From: an uncultured Lachnospiraceae bacterium
GTDB taxonomy: Bacteria > Bacillota > Clostridia > Lachnospirales > Lachnospiraceae
DNA: 64,000 nucleotides
Assembly: GCA_910587765.1 (NCBI GenBank)
Contig: CAJUNR010000025.1
Location: 1-64,000, forward strand
Direction: 5' to 3'
Positions 1 through 6,819 of the stretch are shown here, in pieces. The notes beneath the pieces are model-generated. The model was given only the letters and a program-made list of their open reading frames with translations, made no database searches and was not told the DNA's origin. The position numbers and the translations under genes were made by a program. Positions within the stretch are counted from its first letter, which is position 1. Each line of letters begins with the position of its first letter.

Positions 1-55
1 TTAGAGCGCCGCCCTGTCACGGCGGAGGTCGTGGGTTCGAACCCCATCCGGGTCG
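1..55 (+). tRNA. tRNA-Asp (GTC), 5' truncated by the window edge
   Basis: The anticodon arm CGCCGCCCTGTCACGGCG carries anticodon GTC. It is followed by a T-arm with the TTCGAAC loop and by the 3' acceptor strand CCGGGTC plus discriminator G. The D-arm is only partly present and the 5' acceptor strand lies outside the window. It is the first of four closely spaced tRNA genes on the same strand. Confidence 0.93.
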
Positions 56-90
56 CTGAGACGCAAGTCTTACGGAAAAGAATTACATAT

Positions 91-163
91 GGGATCTTAG
101 CTCAGCTGGGAGAGCATCTGCCTTACAAGCAGAGGGTCATAGGTTCGAGCCCTATAGGTCCCA
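91..163 (+). tRNA. tRNA-Val (TAC)
   Basis: A complete cloverleaf can be drawn. Acceptor GGGATCT pairs with AGGTCCC (one G-T pair), followed by discriminator A. The anticodon loop CTTACAA reads TAC, and the T-arm is ATAGG-TTCGAGC-CCTAT. CCA is not encoded. Confidence 0.95.
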
Positions 164-184
164 TTACAGTGTTGCCTGTATCAT

Positions 185-270
185 GCCGGCGTGGCGGAAC
201 TGGCAGACGCACAGGACTTAAAATCCTGCGGGACTTATCTCCCGTACCGGTTCGATTCCGGTCGCCGGCA
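185..270 (+). tRNA. tRNA-Leu (TAA)
   Basis: Acceptor GCCGGCG pairs with CGCCGGC, with discriminator A. The anticodon stem-loop CAGGACTTAAAATCCTG reads TAA. The long variable arm (CGGGACTTATCTCCCG) and the 86-nt length are typical of a class II leucine tRNA. Confidence 0.95.
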
Positions 271-283
271 CTTAACAGAATAT

Positions 284-357
<74 letters not shown>

Positions 358-360
358 CTT

Positions 361-397
361 AAAACCATCTGTGCAGAACGGGTGGTTTTCTTTTTTT
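361..397 (+). terminator. Rho-independent terminator of the tRNA cluster
   Basis: AAAACCA (361-367) pairs with TGGTTTT (383-389) across a 15-nt loop, followed by a C and a seven-T run. It begins four bases after tRNA-Arg. Confidence 0.75.
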
Positions 398-400
398 ATG

Positions 401-533
401 CATACGGGCGCCTAAGGAAGATTGTCAGCAGAGCTGACAGGCGCCCGATGCGCGAGCAGGGAAGAAGGCTTCCCTGCTCGATTATATGCGTGTCCGAATG
501 AAATATGTCAGCAGGCTGACGGACGCCCGGAGG
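401..533. repeat. Three-hairpin intergenic element, family A, copy 1
   Basis: Three stem-loops follow one another: CGGGCGCCT/AGGCGCCCG (405-447) with an inner TCAGC/GCTGA stem; CGAGCAGGGAAG/CTTCCCTGCTCG (453-480) with a 4-nt loop; and GTCCG/CGGAC with inner TCAGC/GCTGA (492-524). A second copy with compensatory changes lies at 31221-31390. The element has no ORF of its own and occupies the gap between the tRNA terminator and the next gene. It could be a structured RNA or a palindromic MITE-like repeat. Confidence 0.8.
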
Positions 534-635
534 TCGTTTCCGGTTCAAAATCAGAGAATTAAAAAAATCAGGTATAATTTTCGGAGGGAAATCTCATACT
601 AGTCCTGTAAATATTATTACAGGAGGTCATTGATT

Positions 636-803
636 ATGAGTTCTAACAACACAAGCAATTCTACCAACACGACAAACGCAAACAATGCGAACAACGCGAA
701 CAATGCAAACAACTCCAAAAACAGCAGCTCCAAGAGCAGCAAGAGTTCCAGTTCCAAGAGCTCTTCTTCCAAAAACGAGAGCTCTGACAACTGCAACTAC
801 TAA
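636..803 (+). CDS. 55-residue Asn/Ser-rich low-complexity small protein
   Basis: ATG at 636 follows a strong AGGAGG (621-626), and the frame ends at TAA 801-803. The protein opens with an Asn/Thr/Ser stretch containing four ANN-type repeats. It continues with a Ser/Lys stretch (SSSKSS repeats) and ends NESSDNCNY with a single Cys three residues from the end. There is no signal peptide, membrane segment or recognisable domain. A TATAAT at 573-578 and a GC-rich terminator right after the stop make it a compact single-gene unit, which argues that it is real despite the low complexity. I do not recognise a family and the function is unknown. Confidence 0.65.
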   Translation: MSSNNTSNSTNTTNANNANNANNANNSKNSSSKSSKSSSSKSSSSKNESSDNCNY

Positions 804-819
804 GAGCCATATACGAGAG

Positions 820-850
820 CGGGGCGCGGACGATTTCGCGCCCCGTTTTC
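820..850 (+). terminator. Terminator of the small Asn/Ser-rich gene
   Basis: GGGGCGCG (821-828) pairs with CGCGCCCC (837-844) across an 8-nt loop, followed by GTTTTC. It starts 17 bases after the stop codon at 803. Confidence 0.75.
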
Positions 851-910
851 GTGTGCCCTGCGCTTCCTGTCATGCATATACTATCTAAATAAGAAAAAAA
901 GGAAAAGAAG

Positions 911-1225
911 ATGTCAGATATTGAAACAATCTCTGCAAAAGAAATAGACCGGTATATTTTTAATCCGGCCTATCTGCTGGTGGATGTAAGAAAACCGGCG
1001 GAATACCGGAAGATGCATATTAAAGGCGCGGTCTGCATCCCTCATGAATATCTTCTGCAGCGCATGCGGGGCCTGGGGAGGGTCGTTCCGATTCTGTACT
1101 GCGACAGAGGCGGTCTCAGTATGCAGGCGGCCCGGGAGCTGCTCGAACACGGATACCGCGCCGTATCGGTGGTCGGCGGCATCCAGGCTTACCGGGGCCG
1201 TTATCTGGAGCGGGATATCCGGTGA
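911..1225 (+). CDS. Single-domain rhodanese-like sulfurtransferase
   Basis: This 104-residue protein is a single rhodanese module. LLVDVRKPAEY (about residues 22-32) is the conserved N-terminal motif. IKGAVCIPHE follows, then the active-site loop ILYCDRGGLS with the likely persulfide-carrying Cys near residue 61, and GGIQAY near the C terminus. It has no transmembrane or signal segment and is probably cytosolic. The family transfers sulfane sulfur, but the acceptor cannot be told from sequence. The start ATG follows a purine-rich AAAAGGAAAAG. It stands alone about 145 bp before the RNA methyltransferase gene. Confidence 0.85.
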   Translation: MSDIETISAKEIDRYIFNPAYLLVDVRKPAEYRKMHIKGAVCIPHEYLLQRMRGLGRVVPILYCDRGGLSMQAARELLEHGYRAVSVVGGIQAYRGRYLERDIR

Positions 1226-1369
1226 CTGCCGCCCATCCGCGCGCGGACGGGTACGGGACCGCACGGTCCGCAGCGTTCGGCACGGAAATGATTGACATTA
1301 CGGCGTGCTGCGGATAAGATATACTTATTGAATCAGGAACAGATCAGGAGATACCGGAGAGGACGTCAG

Positions 1370-2560
1370 ATGGGCAGAGTGGAACTGGTCGCGCCATGTC
1401 ATTTTGGACTGGAAGCGGTTTTGAAAAAAGAGATTACAGACCTGGGATATGAGATCGTTCAGGTGGAGGACGGAAGAGTTACTTTTCAGGGAGAGGAGGA
1501 GGCTCTTTGCCGCGCCAATATTTTTCTGCGCACGGCGGAACGAATCCTGCTGAAGGTCGCAAAGATAAGAGCGGTGACGTTTGAGGAGCTTTTTGAGCAG
1601 GTCAAAGCGCTTCCGTGGGAGGCATACATTCCCTCCGACGGGAAATTCTGGGTTACCAAAGCGTCTTCTGTGAAAAGCAGACTGTTCAGCCCGTCTGATA
1701 TCCAGTCAATCGTCAAAAAGGCGATGGTGGAACGGCTGAGGACGGTCTACCATGTGGAATGGTTTCCGGAGACAGGGGCTGAGTATCCCATACGTATCTC
1801 GTTTATGAAGGATGAGGCGACGATCTGTCTGGATACTACAGGCCTGTCTCTACATAAAAGAGGGTACCGCACTATGGTCAGCAAAGCGCCTGTGAAAGAG
1901 ACGCTGGCGGCCGCTCTGCTTTTGCTCACTCCATGGAAGAAGGATCGGATTCTGGTGGATCCTTTCTGCGGAAGCGGGACCTTCCCCATCGAAGCGGCTA
2001 TGATTGCCGCCAATATGGCGCCGGGAATGAATCGTTCTTTCACGGCGGAAAAATGGACAAATATCGTGCCCAGAAAGCTGTGGTATCAGGCGGCGGACGA
2101 GGCGGACGAGCGGATGGACCTGAACGTCCAGACGGACATTCAGGGGTATGACATCGACGCGGATATCATCAAAGCGGCAAGGCAGAACGCGGCCTCGGCA
2201 GGGGTGGATCATCTGATTCATTTTCAGGCGCGTCCGGTCAGTGCGCTGAGCCACCCGAAAAAGTACGGGTTTCTTGTCAGCAATCCGCCTTACGGGGAAC
2301 GTCTGGAGGAAAAGGAGCATCTGCCCGCTCTCTATCGGGAAATCGGAGAGCGTTTCCGGGAGCTGGACAGTTGGTCCATGTATCTGCTCACCGGCTATGA
2401 AGATGCGGAAAAATATATCGGGAGAAAGGCGGACCGGAACCGTAAGATCTATAACGGAATGCTGAAGACCTATTATTATCAGTTTCTGGGTCCCAGGCCG
2501 CCGAGGAGAAAAGAACATATGTTTGAAACAGAGCAGGAAACGGATGAGAACAGGAGGTGA
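1370..2560 (+). CDS. THUMP-domain class I RNA methyltransferase (RlmL/YpsC type)
   Basis: It is predicted to methylate guanine in rRNA using SAM. An N-terminal THUMP RNA-binding region (about residues 45-155) is followed by an UPF0020 methyltransferase domain. That domain has the SAM motif DPFCGSGTFPIEAA and the catalytic motif SNPPYGERL. At 396 residues it matches the single-domain Gram-positive YpsC form rather than the longer enterobacterial RlmL/K fusion. The start is ATG 1370, seven bases after GGAGAGG; an in-frame ATG further upstream lacks a ribosome site. It is followed after 7 bp by the XTP diphosphatase gene, so the two are probably co-transcribed with the phosphoesterase. Confidence 0.88.
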   Translation: MGRVELVAPCHFGLEAVLKKEITDLGYEIVQVEDGRVTFQGEEEALCRANIFLRTAERILLKVAKIRAVTFEELFEQVKALPWEAYIPSDGKFWVTKASSVKSRLFSPSDIQSIVKKAMVERLRTVYHVEWFPETGAEYPIRISFMKDEATICLDTTGLSLHKRGYRTMVSKAPVKETLAAALLLLTPWKKDRILVDPFCGSGTFPIEAAMIAANMAPGMNRSFTAEKWTNIVPRKLWYQAADEADERMDLNVQTDIQGYDIDADIIKAARQNAASAGVDHLIHFQARPVSALSHPKKYGFLVSNPPYGERLEEKEHLPALYREIGERFRELDSWSMYLLTGYEDAEKYIGRKADRNRKIYNGMLKTYYYQFLGPRPPRRKEHMFETEQETDENRR

Positions 2561-2567
2561 ATAGCGG

Positions 2568-3173
2568 ATGTTCGGCAGGATCTTGTTTGCCACGGAAAAT
2601 GAAGGGAAGATGCGAGAAGTACGAATGATTCTTGCGGATCTGGGGATTGAGATTCTCTCTCTGAAAGAGGCGGGCTTCCGGTCGGAGGCGGAGGAGAACG
2701 GGACAACCTTTGAGGAAAACGCGGTCATCAAAGCGACGGAGATTATGAAAAAGTCCGGGGAAGTCGTGCTGGCAGACGACTCCGGGCTGGAGGTGGATGC
2801 TCTGAATAAGGAGCCGGGGATTTATTCCGCGCGTTATATGGGACACGATACTTCTTATCACATCAAAAACCGGAGCCTGATTGAGCGTCTGGAGGGAAAG
2901 CAGGGTTCGGAAAGAAGCGCGCGGTTCGTATGCGCGATTGCCGCCGTGTTTCCGGACGGAAGAGTGCTGACGACAAGAGGAACGATGGAAGGTGAGATCG
3001 GTTACGAGGAACGCGGGGAGAACGGCTTCGGCTACGATCCGATCTTTTATCTTCCGGAATACGGGTGCTGTTCCGGAGAGCTGCCGCTGGAAATAAAGAA
3101 TCAGCTCAGCCACAGAGGGAAAGCGCTCCGGCTGATGAAGGAAGAACTGAGAAAGCTGAGAGAGGAAAAGTAA
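2568..3173 (+). CDS. rdgB: XTP/dITP diphosphatase (non-canonical purine NTP pyrophosphatase)
   Basis: It hydrolyses dITP, XTP and related nucleotides to monophosphates, cleaning the pool of deaminated purines. Recognisable HAM1/RdgB motifs are ATENEGKMREV at the N terminus (substrate loop), GTTFEENAVIKA, LADDSGLEVDAL (catalytic Asp pair) and GENGFGYDPIFY. The C-terminal SHRGKAL motif is also present. The length of 201 residues is normal. AGGAGG precedes the ATG by about 10 bases. The stop codon overlaps the start of the phosphoesterase gene (TAATG), a pairing common in Clostridia. Confidence 0.95.
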   Translation: MFGRILFATENEGKMREVRMILADLGIEILSLKEAGFRSEAEENGTTFEENAVIKATEIMKKSGEVVLADDSGLEVDALNKEPGIYSARYMGHDTSYHIKNRSLIERLEGKQGSERSARFVCAIAAVFPDGRVLTTRGTMEGEIGYEERGENGFGYDPIFYLPEYGCCSGELPLEIKNQLSHRGKALRLMKEELRKLREEK

Positions 3174-3691
3174 TGAAAATATTGATCGTCAGCGATACCC
3201 ACGGCAGGGAGGAAAATCTTAAAAAGGCGCTGGAGAAAACAGGGCGTATTGACCGGCTGATTCATCTGGGCGATGTGGAAGGCTCCGAAGAACACATCCG
3301 TTCCCTGACGGACGTGCCGGTCAGCATGGTAGCGGGAAATAACGACTGGTACAGCGAACTCCCCAGGGAGGAGATCCTCTCGATCGGCCGTTACCGCGCA
3401 CTTTTGACCCATGGGCATCACTATTATGTGGGGGCGGGGCATGAAGGCCTGATCGAACAGGCCGCGTTAAAGAAGACGGACATCGTCATGTACGGACATA
3501 CGCATTATCCGTGTCTCGTACATATGGAAGGACTTACGATTCTGAATCCCGGCAGTCTGTCTCTTCCCAGACAGGACGGCCACAGACCGAGCTATATTTT
3601 GATGGAACTGGACCGGGAGGGAGAGGCTCATTATCACATCTGCTATCTTGGCATGAAGCAGGAGAGGCGGTTCTGGTTCGGGAGCCGGTAG
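3173..3691 (+). CDS. YfcE/MJ0936-type metallophosphoesterase
   Basis: A 172-residue calcineurin-like phosphodiesterase. Metal-binding motifs are visible in order: VSDTHG (start), HLGDVEGS, VAGNNDW, LTHGHHY and MYGHTHYP. The family hydrolyses phosphodiesters in vitro and its natural substrate is unknown. The ATG at 3173 shares a base with the rdgB stop codon, showing translational coupling. An earlier in-frame ATG inside rdgB encodes an unrelated-looking leader and was rejected as the start. Confidence 0.92.
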   Translation: MKILIVSDTHGREENLKKALEKTGRIDRLIHLGDVEGSEEHIRSLTDVPVSMVAGNNDWYSELPREEILSIGRYRALLTHGHHYYVGAGHEGLIEQAALKKTDIVMYGHTHYPCLVHMEGLTILNPGSLSLPRQDGHRPSYILMELDREGEAHYHICYLGMKQERRFWFGSR

Positions 3692-3768
3692 AGGTGATTT
3701 CCTACCCAGACGTCCGGGAGGCGCGGTTGTGAACCGTATCATACAGAGGAAAGGCAGGAGAAAAGAAA

Positions 3769-4692
3769 ATGGAATATCTGGTCATTGGGGCCGGCGGGAC
3801 GGGCGGCTGCATCGGCGCGTACATGACGGAAGCGGGAAAGGATGTGACGCTGATCGCGAGAGGCGCGCATCTGAAAGCCATGCAGGAGAAAGGGCTTCGC
3901 ATGGAAACGACAAAAAAAGGGAATTATACGGTGTACCCGGTGAAAGCGTCGGATATGGAACATTATGAGGGGCATCCGGATATTATCTTTGTCTGTGTGA
4001 AAGGATATTCGCTGGAAGAGACCGTGCCTTTTATCCGCAGGGCGGCGAAGCCGGAGACCGTCGTCATCCCGATTCTGAACATCTACGGCACCGGCGGCAG
4101 GCTTCAGAAGCAGCTTCCGGAGCTTCTGGTGACGGACGGGTGCATCTATATTGCGGGTGAGATCAAAGAACCGGGATGTCTGTGGCAGAACGGGGATATT
4201 TTCCGGGTGGTGTTCGGCGTGCGGGAGCCTTCGGAGTACCGGAAGGTTCTGGAAGAAGTGAAAAAGGATCTGGAGGAGAGCGGAATTACGGCGGTGCTGT
4301 CGGACCATATCCGCCGGGATGCGCTCCAGAAGTTTGCCTACGTGTCTCCGGCGGCCGCCTGCGGGCAGTATTACGACGCCATGGCGGGGGACATGCAGAA
4401 ACCGGGGGAGATCCGGGAGACGTTTGCGGCCTTGATTCATGAGATTGATGTGCTGGCGGATGCCATGGGAATCCGCTTTGAGACGGACATCGTGCAGACA
4501 AATCTGGATATCCTCGACAGTCTGACGCCGGAGGCGTCCACCTCCATGCAGAGAGACGTGAAGAACGGGAAAGCGTCGGAGATGGACGGACTGATCTTTG
4601 AAGTGGTGCGGATGGGAAGACAGTATCATGTGGAGCTGCCGGTGTATGAGAAGATTGCGCGGAAGCTGGGGGAAATATACGGTCCGGGCTGA
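3769..4692 (+). CDS. Ketopantoate reductase family protein (PanE/ApbA)
   Basis: The N terminus is a Rossmann NAD(P)H site (VIGAGGTGGCIGAY), followed by VTLIARGAHL and DIIFVCVKGYS. These match the PanE family, which reduces 2-dehydropantoate to pantoate in coenzyme A synthesis. The C-terminal helical domain carries a Lys/Asn-type patch around DALQKFAYVSP and the SMQRDVKNGKASEMD motif typical of the family. The length is 307 residues. Many paralogues act on other keto acids, and there are no pantothenate genes nearby, so the exact substrate is open. The start follows GGCAGGAGAAAAGAAA. Confidence 0.82.
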   Translation: MEYLVIGAGGTGGCIGAYMTEAGKDVTLIARGAHLKAMQEKGLRMETTKKGNYTVYPVKASDMEHYEGHPDIIFVCVKGYSLEETVPFIRRAAKPETVVIPILNIYGTGGRLQKQLPELLVTDGCIYIAGEIKEPGCLWQNGDIFRVVFGVREPSEYRKVLEEVKKDLEESGITAVLSDHIRRDALQKFAYVSPAAACGQYYDAMAGDMQKPGEIRETFAALIHEIDVLADAMGIRFETDIVQTNLDILDSLTPEASTSMQRDVKNGKASEMDGLIFEVVRMGRQYHVELPVYEKIARKLGEIYGPG

Positions 4693-4719
4693 AATCCTGT
4701 ATTTGTGAGTTTGATATTA

Positions 4720-4747
4720 TTGACATATGTCAGAAAAGGAGTATAAT
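4720..4747 (+). promoter_or_regulatory. SigmaA-type promoter of the DUF134-NifX gene
   Basis: TTGACA (4720-4725), 16-bp spacer, TATAAT (4742-4747). Both hexamers are perfect. The 78-nt leader downstream contains an 8-bp stem, CAGAGATC with GGTCTCTG, enclosing GTCC/GGAC. Confidence 0.8.
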
Positions 4748-4825
4748 GGAGGTACAGGCAGAGATCGGGAAAGTCCGGCTGCGGGAAAGGACGCCAGGTC
4801 TCTGAGGGCAATCGGAGGTAGGAAG

Positions 4826-5584
4826 ATGCCAAGACCATGCAAAAGAAGACGCATCTGCGCAAAGCCCGGCTGCGAGCGTTTCGGTCCAGTGGGCGCTGCG
4901 GCGCCTGGAGAACGGATTGCCATGACGCTGGACGAGTTTGAATGTATCCGGCTGATGGATCTGGAGCATCTGACACAGGAGCAGTGCGCGGCGCAGATGA
5001 AGGTGGCGCGGACTACAGTGCAGGCGATCTACAGCAGTGCCAGGGAAAAGCTGGCGGATTGTCTGGTGCGGGGAAAGGAGCTTCATATTGCGGGCGGCAA
5101 CTATGTGCTTTGCGAGGAGCGGAGATCCTGCTGCCGCGGACATTGCAGGGAGATTGCCGGAGAATTTCAGGAAAAAGGAGAGAGCAGAACGATGAAAATT
5201 GGCGTAACTTATGAAAACGGACAGATTTTCCAGCATTTCGGACATACGGAGCAGTTTAAGGTGTACGAGGTTCAGGACGGGAAAGTAGTATCCTCCCAGG
5301 TTGTGGACACGAACGGGAGCGGACACGGCGCGCTGGCCGGATTTCTGAAAGAATATCAGGTGGAGACATTGATCTGCGGCGGAATCGGCGGCGGCGCACA
5401 GAACGCGCTGGCACAGGCCGGGATCAAACTTTACGGCGGTGTGACCGGGGACGCGGACGCGGCGGTGGAAGCGCTCTTAAAAGGAGAACTTGATTACAAT
5501 CCGGATGTGCGCTGCGATCACCATGGAGAACACCACGGCGGAGACTGCGGCAGTCACGGATGCGGGGAGCATACGTGCGGATAA
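4826..5584 (+). CDS. DUF134 DNA-binding protein fused to a NifX/NifB-type cofactor domain
   Basis: Residues 1-110 form a DUF134 domain: PRPCKRRRIC at the start, FECIRLMDLE, then a sigma-like helix-turn-helix around LTQEQCAAQMKVARTTVQAIYSSAREKLAD. From about residue 121 a dinitrogenase iron-molybdenum cofactor-like domain follows (MKIGVTYENGQIFQHFGHTEQFKVYEV, shown here only as its landmark). It includes the motif CGGIGGGAQNAL. The protein ends in a His/Cys-rich tail (residues about 225-253, five Cys and seven His), probably binding metal. ATG 4826 follows GGAGGTAGGAAG; two in-frame upstream ATGs fall within or near the promoter. A regulator that senses a metal or Fe-S ligand is a reasonable inference, but the target genes are not in view. 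Confidence 0.85.
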   Translation: MPRPCKRRRICAKPGCERFGPVGAAAPGERIAMTLDEFECIRLMDLEHLTQEQCAAQMKVARTTVQAIYSSAREKLADCLVRGKELHIAGGNYVLCEERRSCCRGHCREIAGEFQEKGESRTMKIGVTYENGQIFQHFGHTEQFKVYEVQDGKVVSSQVVDTNGSGHGALAGFLKEYQVETLICGGIGGGAQNALAQAGIKLYGGVTGDADAAVEALLKGELDYNPDVRCDHHGEHHGGDCGSHGCGEHTCG

Positions 5585-5617
5585 GGACAGAATACAGCAG
5601 AATACAGGGAAATCAAG

Positions 5618-5661
5618 AAAAAACGAACCTCCGGCCGTACGGCTTTGGGGGTTCGTTTTTT
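5618..5661 (+). terminator. Strong terminator after the DUF134-NifX gene
   Basis: AAAAAACGAACC pairs with GGTTCGTTTTTT-type sequence (GGGGGTTCGTTTTTT) around a CCGGCCGTACGGC loop region, ending in six Ts. It starts about 33 bp after the stop codon and isolates the upstream genes from the defence island. Confidence 0.85.
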
Positions 5662-5684
5662 CATAAACATCCGGGATTTTTTCC

Positions 5685-5713
5685 TTGAAAACGGTATCTC
5701 TTGATAGTATACT
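5685..5713 (+). promoter_or_regulatory. Promoter of the Wadjet operon
   Basis: TTGAAA (5685-5690), 17-bp spacer, TATACT (5708-5713), 80 bp before the jetD start. No other good promoter is visible in the gap, so it probably drives jetD-A-B-C. Confidence 0.7.
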
Positions 5714-5793
5714 GAAATTGTTAAGAGAAGGGGCGTGATGATGCCTCGTCCGGCCGATTCCGACGGCGGTCACATACAGGAGCGGACAAATCC

Positions 5794-6804
5794 ATGAAGC
5801 GCATAACCCTGGAAGCTCTTCTTGCCGGGAAACGGCAGGAAGATTACAGACAGCAATATAACGAAATTATTCATCTGCTGGAAGCGGGGAAGATCAGGCC
5901 GCTGAAGGCGTCCGGCAAAAACGGCAGAAAACCGGCGCTCTATCTGGAGTACTGGCTTCTGGAGGAAAAGGAGGACGCAGGTCCGCTTCTGGAGGAGTTG
6001 CGTTTCCGTCTTGTGCCGTCTATTTCCATTGATTATTATCTGGCCCACCCGGAGGTCTATCGTCAGGAACGGCCGTGGGTCCTCATGCTGGATGCGTGGC
6101 TGCGGAACAGGAAGGACGGGCGTCTGTACCCGGAGTCCGTCAATGAGCGCAGCTTTGAGATCTGGGGCAGGGAGAAATTTCTGACAAAGGAACAGGGAAA
6201 GAAAATCCTCAAACATTGCGGCGTCTCCTGGGAGACGCTGTACGTTTATGAAACGACAGAGCCGCTTTCTTATTATTCCCATACAAGAACCGTTCCGCAG
6301 AATCTGCTGATTCTGGAGAACAAAGATACGTTCTACAGTATGCGCCGCCATCTCCTGAGCGGGAGAGGCGCGATTTTCGGCGTACCGGTGGAGACGCTGA
6401 TCTACGGCGCCGGCAAGGGGATTTTGCGTTCTTTTCAGGATTTTGATCTCTGTGTGGAGCCTTATATGACGGATGAACGCAATCAGCTCTGGTATTTCGG
6501 GGATTTGGATTATGAAGGGATCGGTATCTGGGAAAATCTCGCAAATTTATGTCAACCACGAAGAGAAATCCGGCCGTTTGGCCCGGCTTATGAGTCCATG
6601 CTTGGGAAGACGGAGCGGACAAAGCGTCTGCCGGACACCAAAGAGCAGCAGAATCGAAAGATCGGCGACGGATTTTTCCGGTATTTTTCGGAAGAGACCG
6701 GCGCGCGGATGAAGCGGATTCTGGAGAGCGGTACGTATATTCCGCAGGAGATTTTAAATATTGCGGATTTTGGCGGATGCGGCAGCGATTACAAGACAAA
6801 GTGA
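5794..6804 (+). CDS. jetD: Wadjet JetD, Toprim-domain nuclease subunit
   Basis: The C-terminal half is a Toprim fold of the JetD type. The acidic Glu lies in LLILENKD (E175) and the DxD pair in YFGDLDYEG (D237, D239). The region between contains the conserved IFGVPVETLIYGAGKG. The N-terminal half (residues 1-140) is the family's DNA-binding arm. In characterised Wadjet systems JetD cleaves circular DNA after the SMC-like motor has extruded a loop. The length is 336 residues. The start follows CAGGAG with an 8-base gap. It is the first gene of a tight four-gene operon, only 15 bp from jetA, and this jetD-first order with the JetA below suggests type II. Confidence 0.88.
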   Translation: MKRITLEALLAGKRQEDYRQQYNEIIHLLEAGKIRPLKASGKNGRKPALYLEYWLLEEKEDAGPLLEELRFRLVPSISIDYYLAHPEVYRQERPWVLMLDAWLRNRKDGRLYPESVNERSFEIWGREKFLTKEQGKKILKHCGVSWETLYVYETTEPLSYYSHTRTVPQNLLILENKDTFYSMRRHLLSGRGAIFGVPVETLIYGAGKGILRSFQDFDLCVEPYMTDERNQLWYFGDLDYEGIGIWENLANLCQPRREIRPFGPAYESMLGKTERTKRLPDTKEQQNRKIGDGFFRYFSEETGARMKRILESGTYIPQEILNIADFGGCGSDYKTK

Positions 6805-6819
6805 AAAGAAAGGCCCTCT

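Noticed and set aside
4748..4825. Leader of the DUF134 gene as a known riboswitch
   Set aside because: I compared it by memory with c-di-GMP, THF, guanidine and NiCo-type riboswitches and could not match conserved core bases. It is kept only as an unassigned stem.
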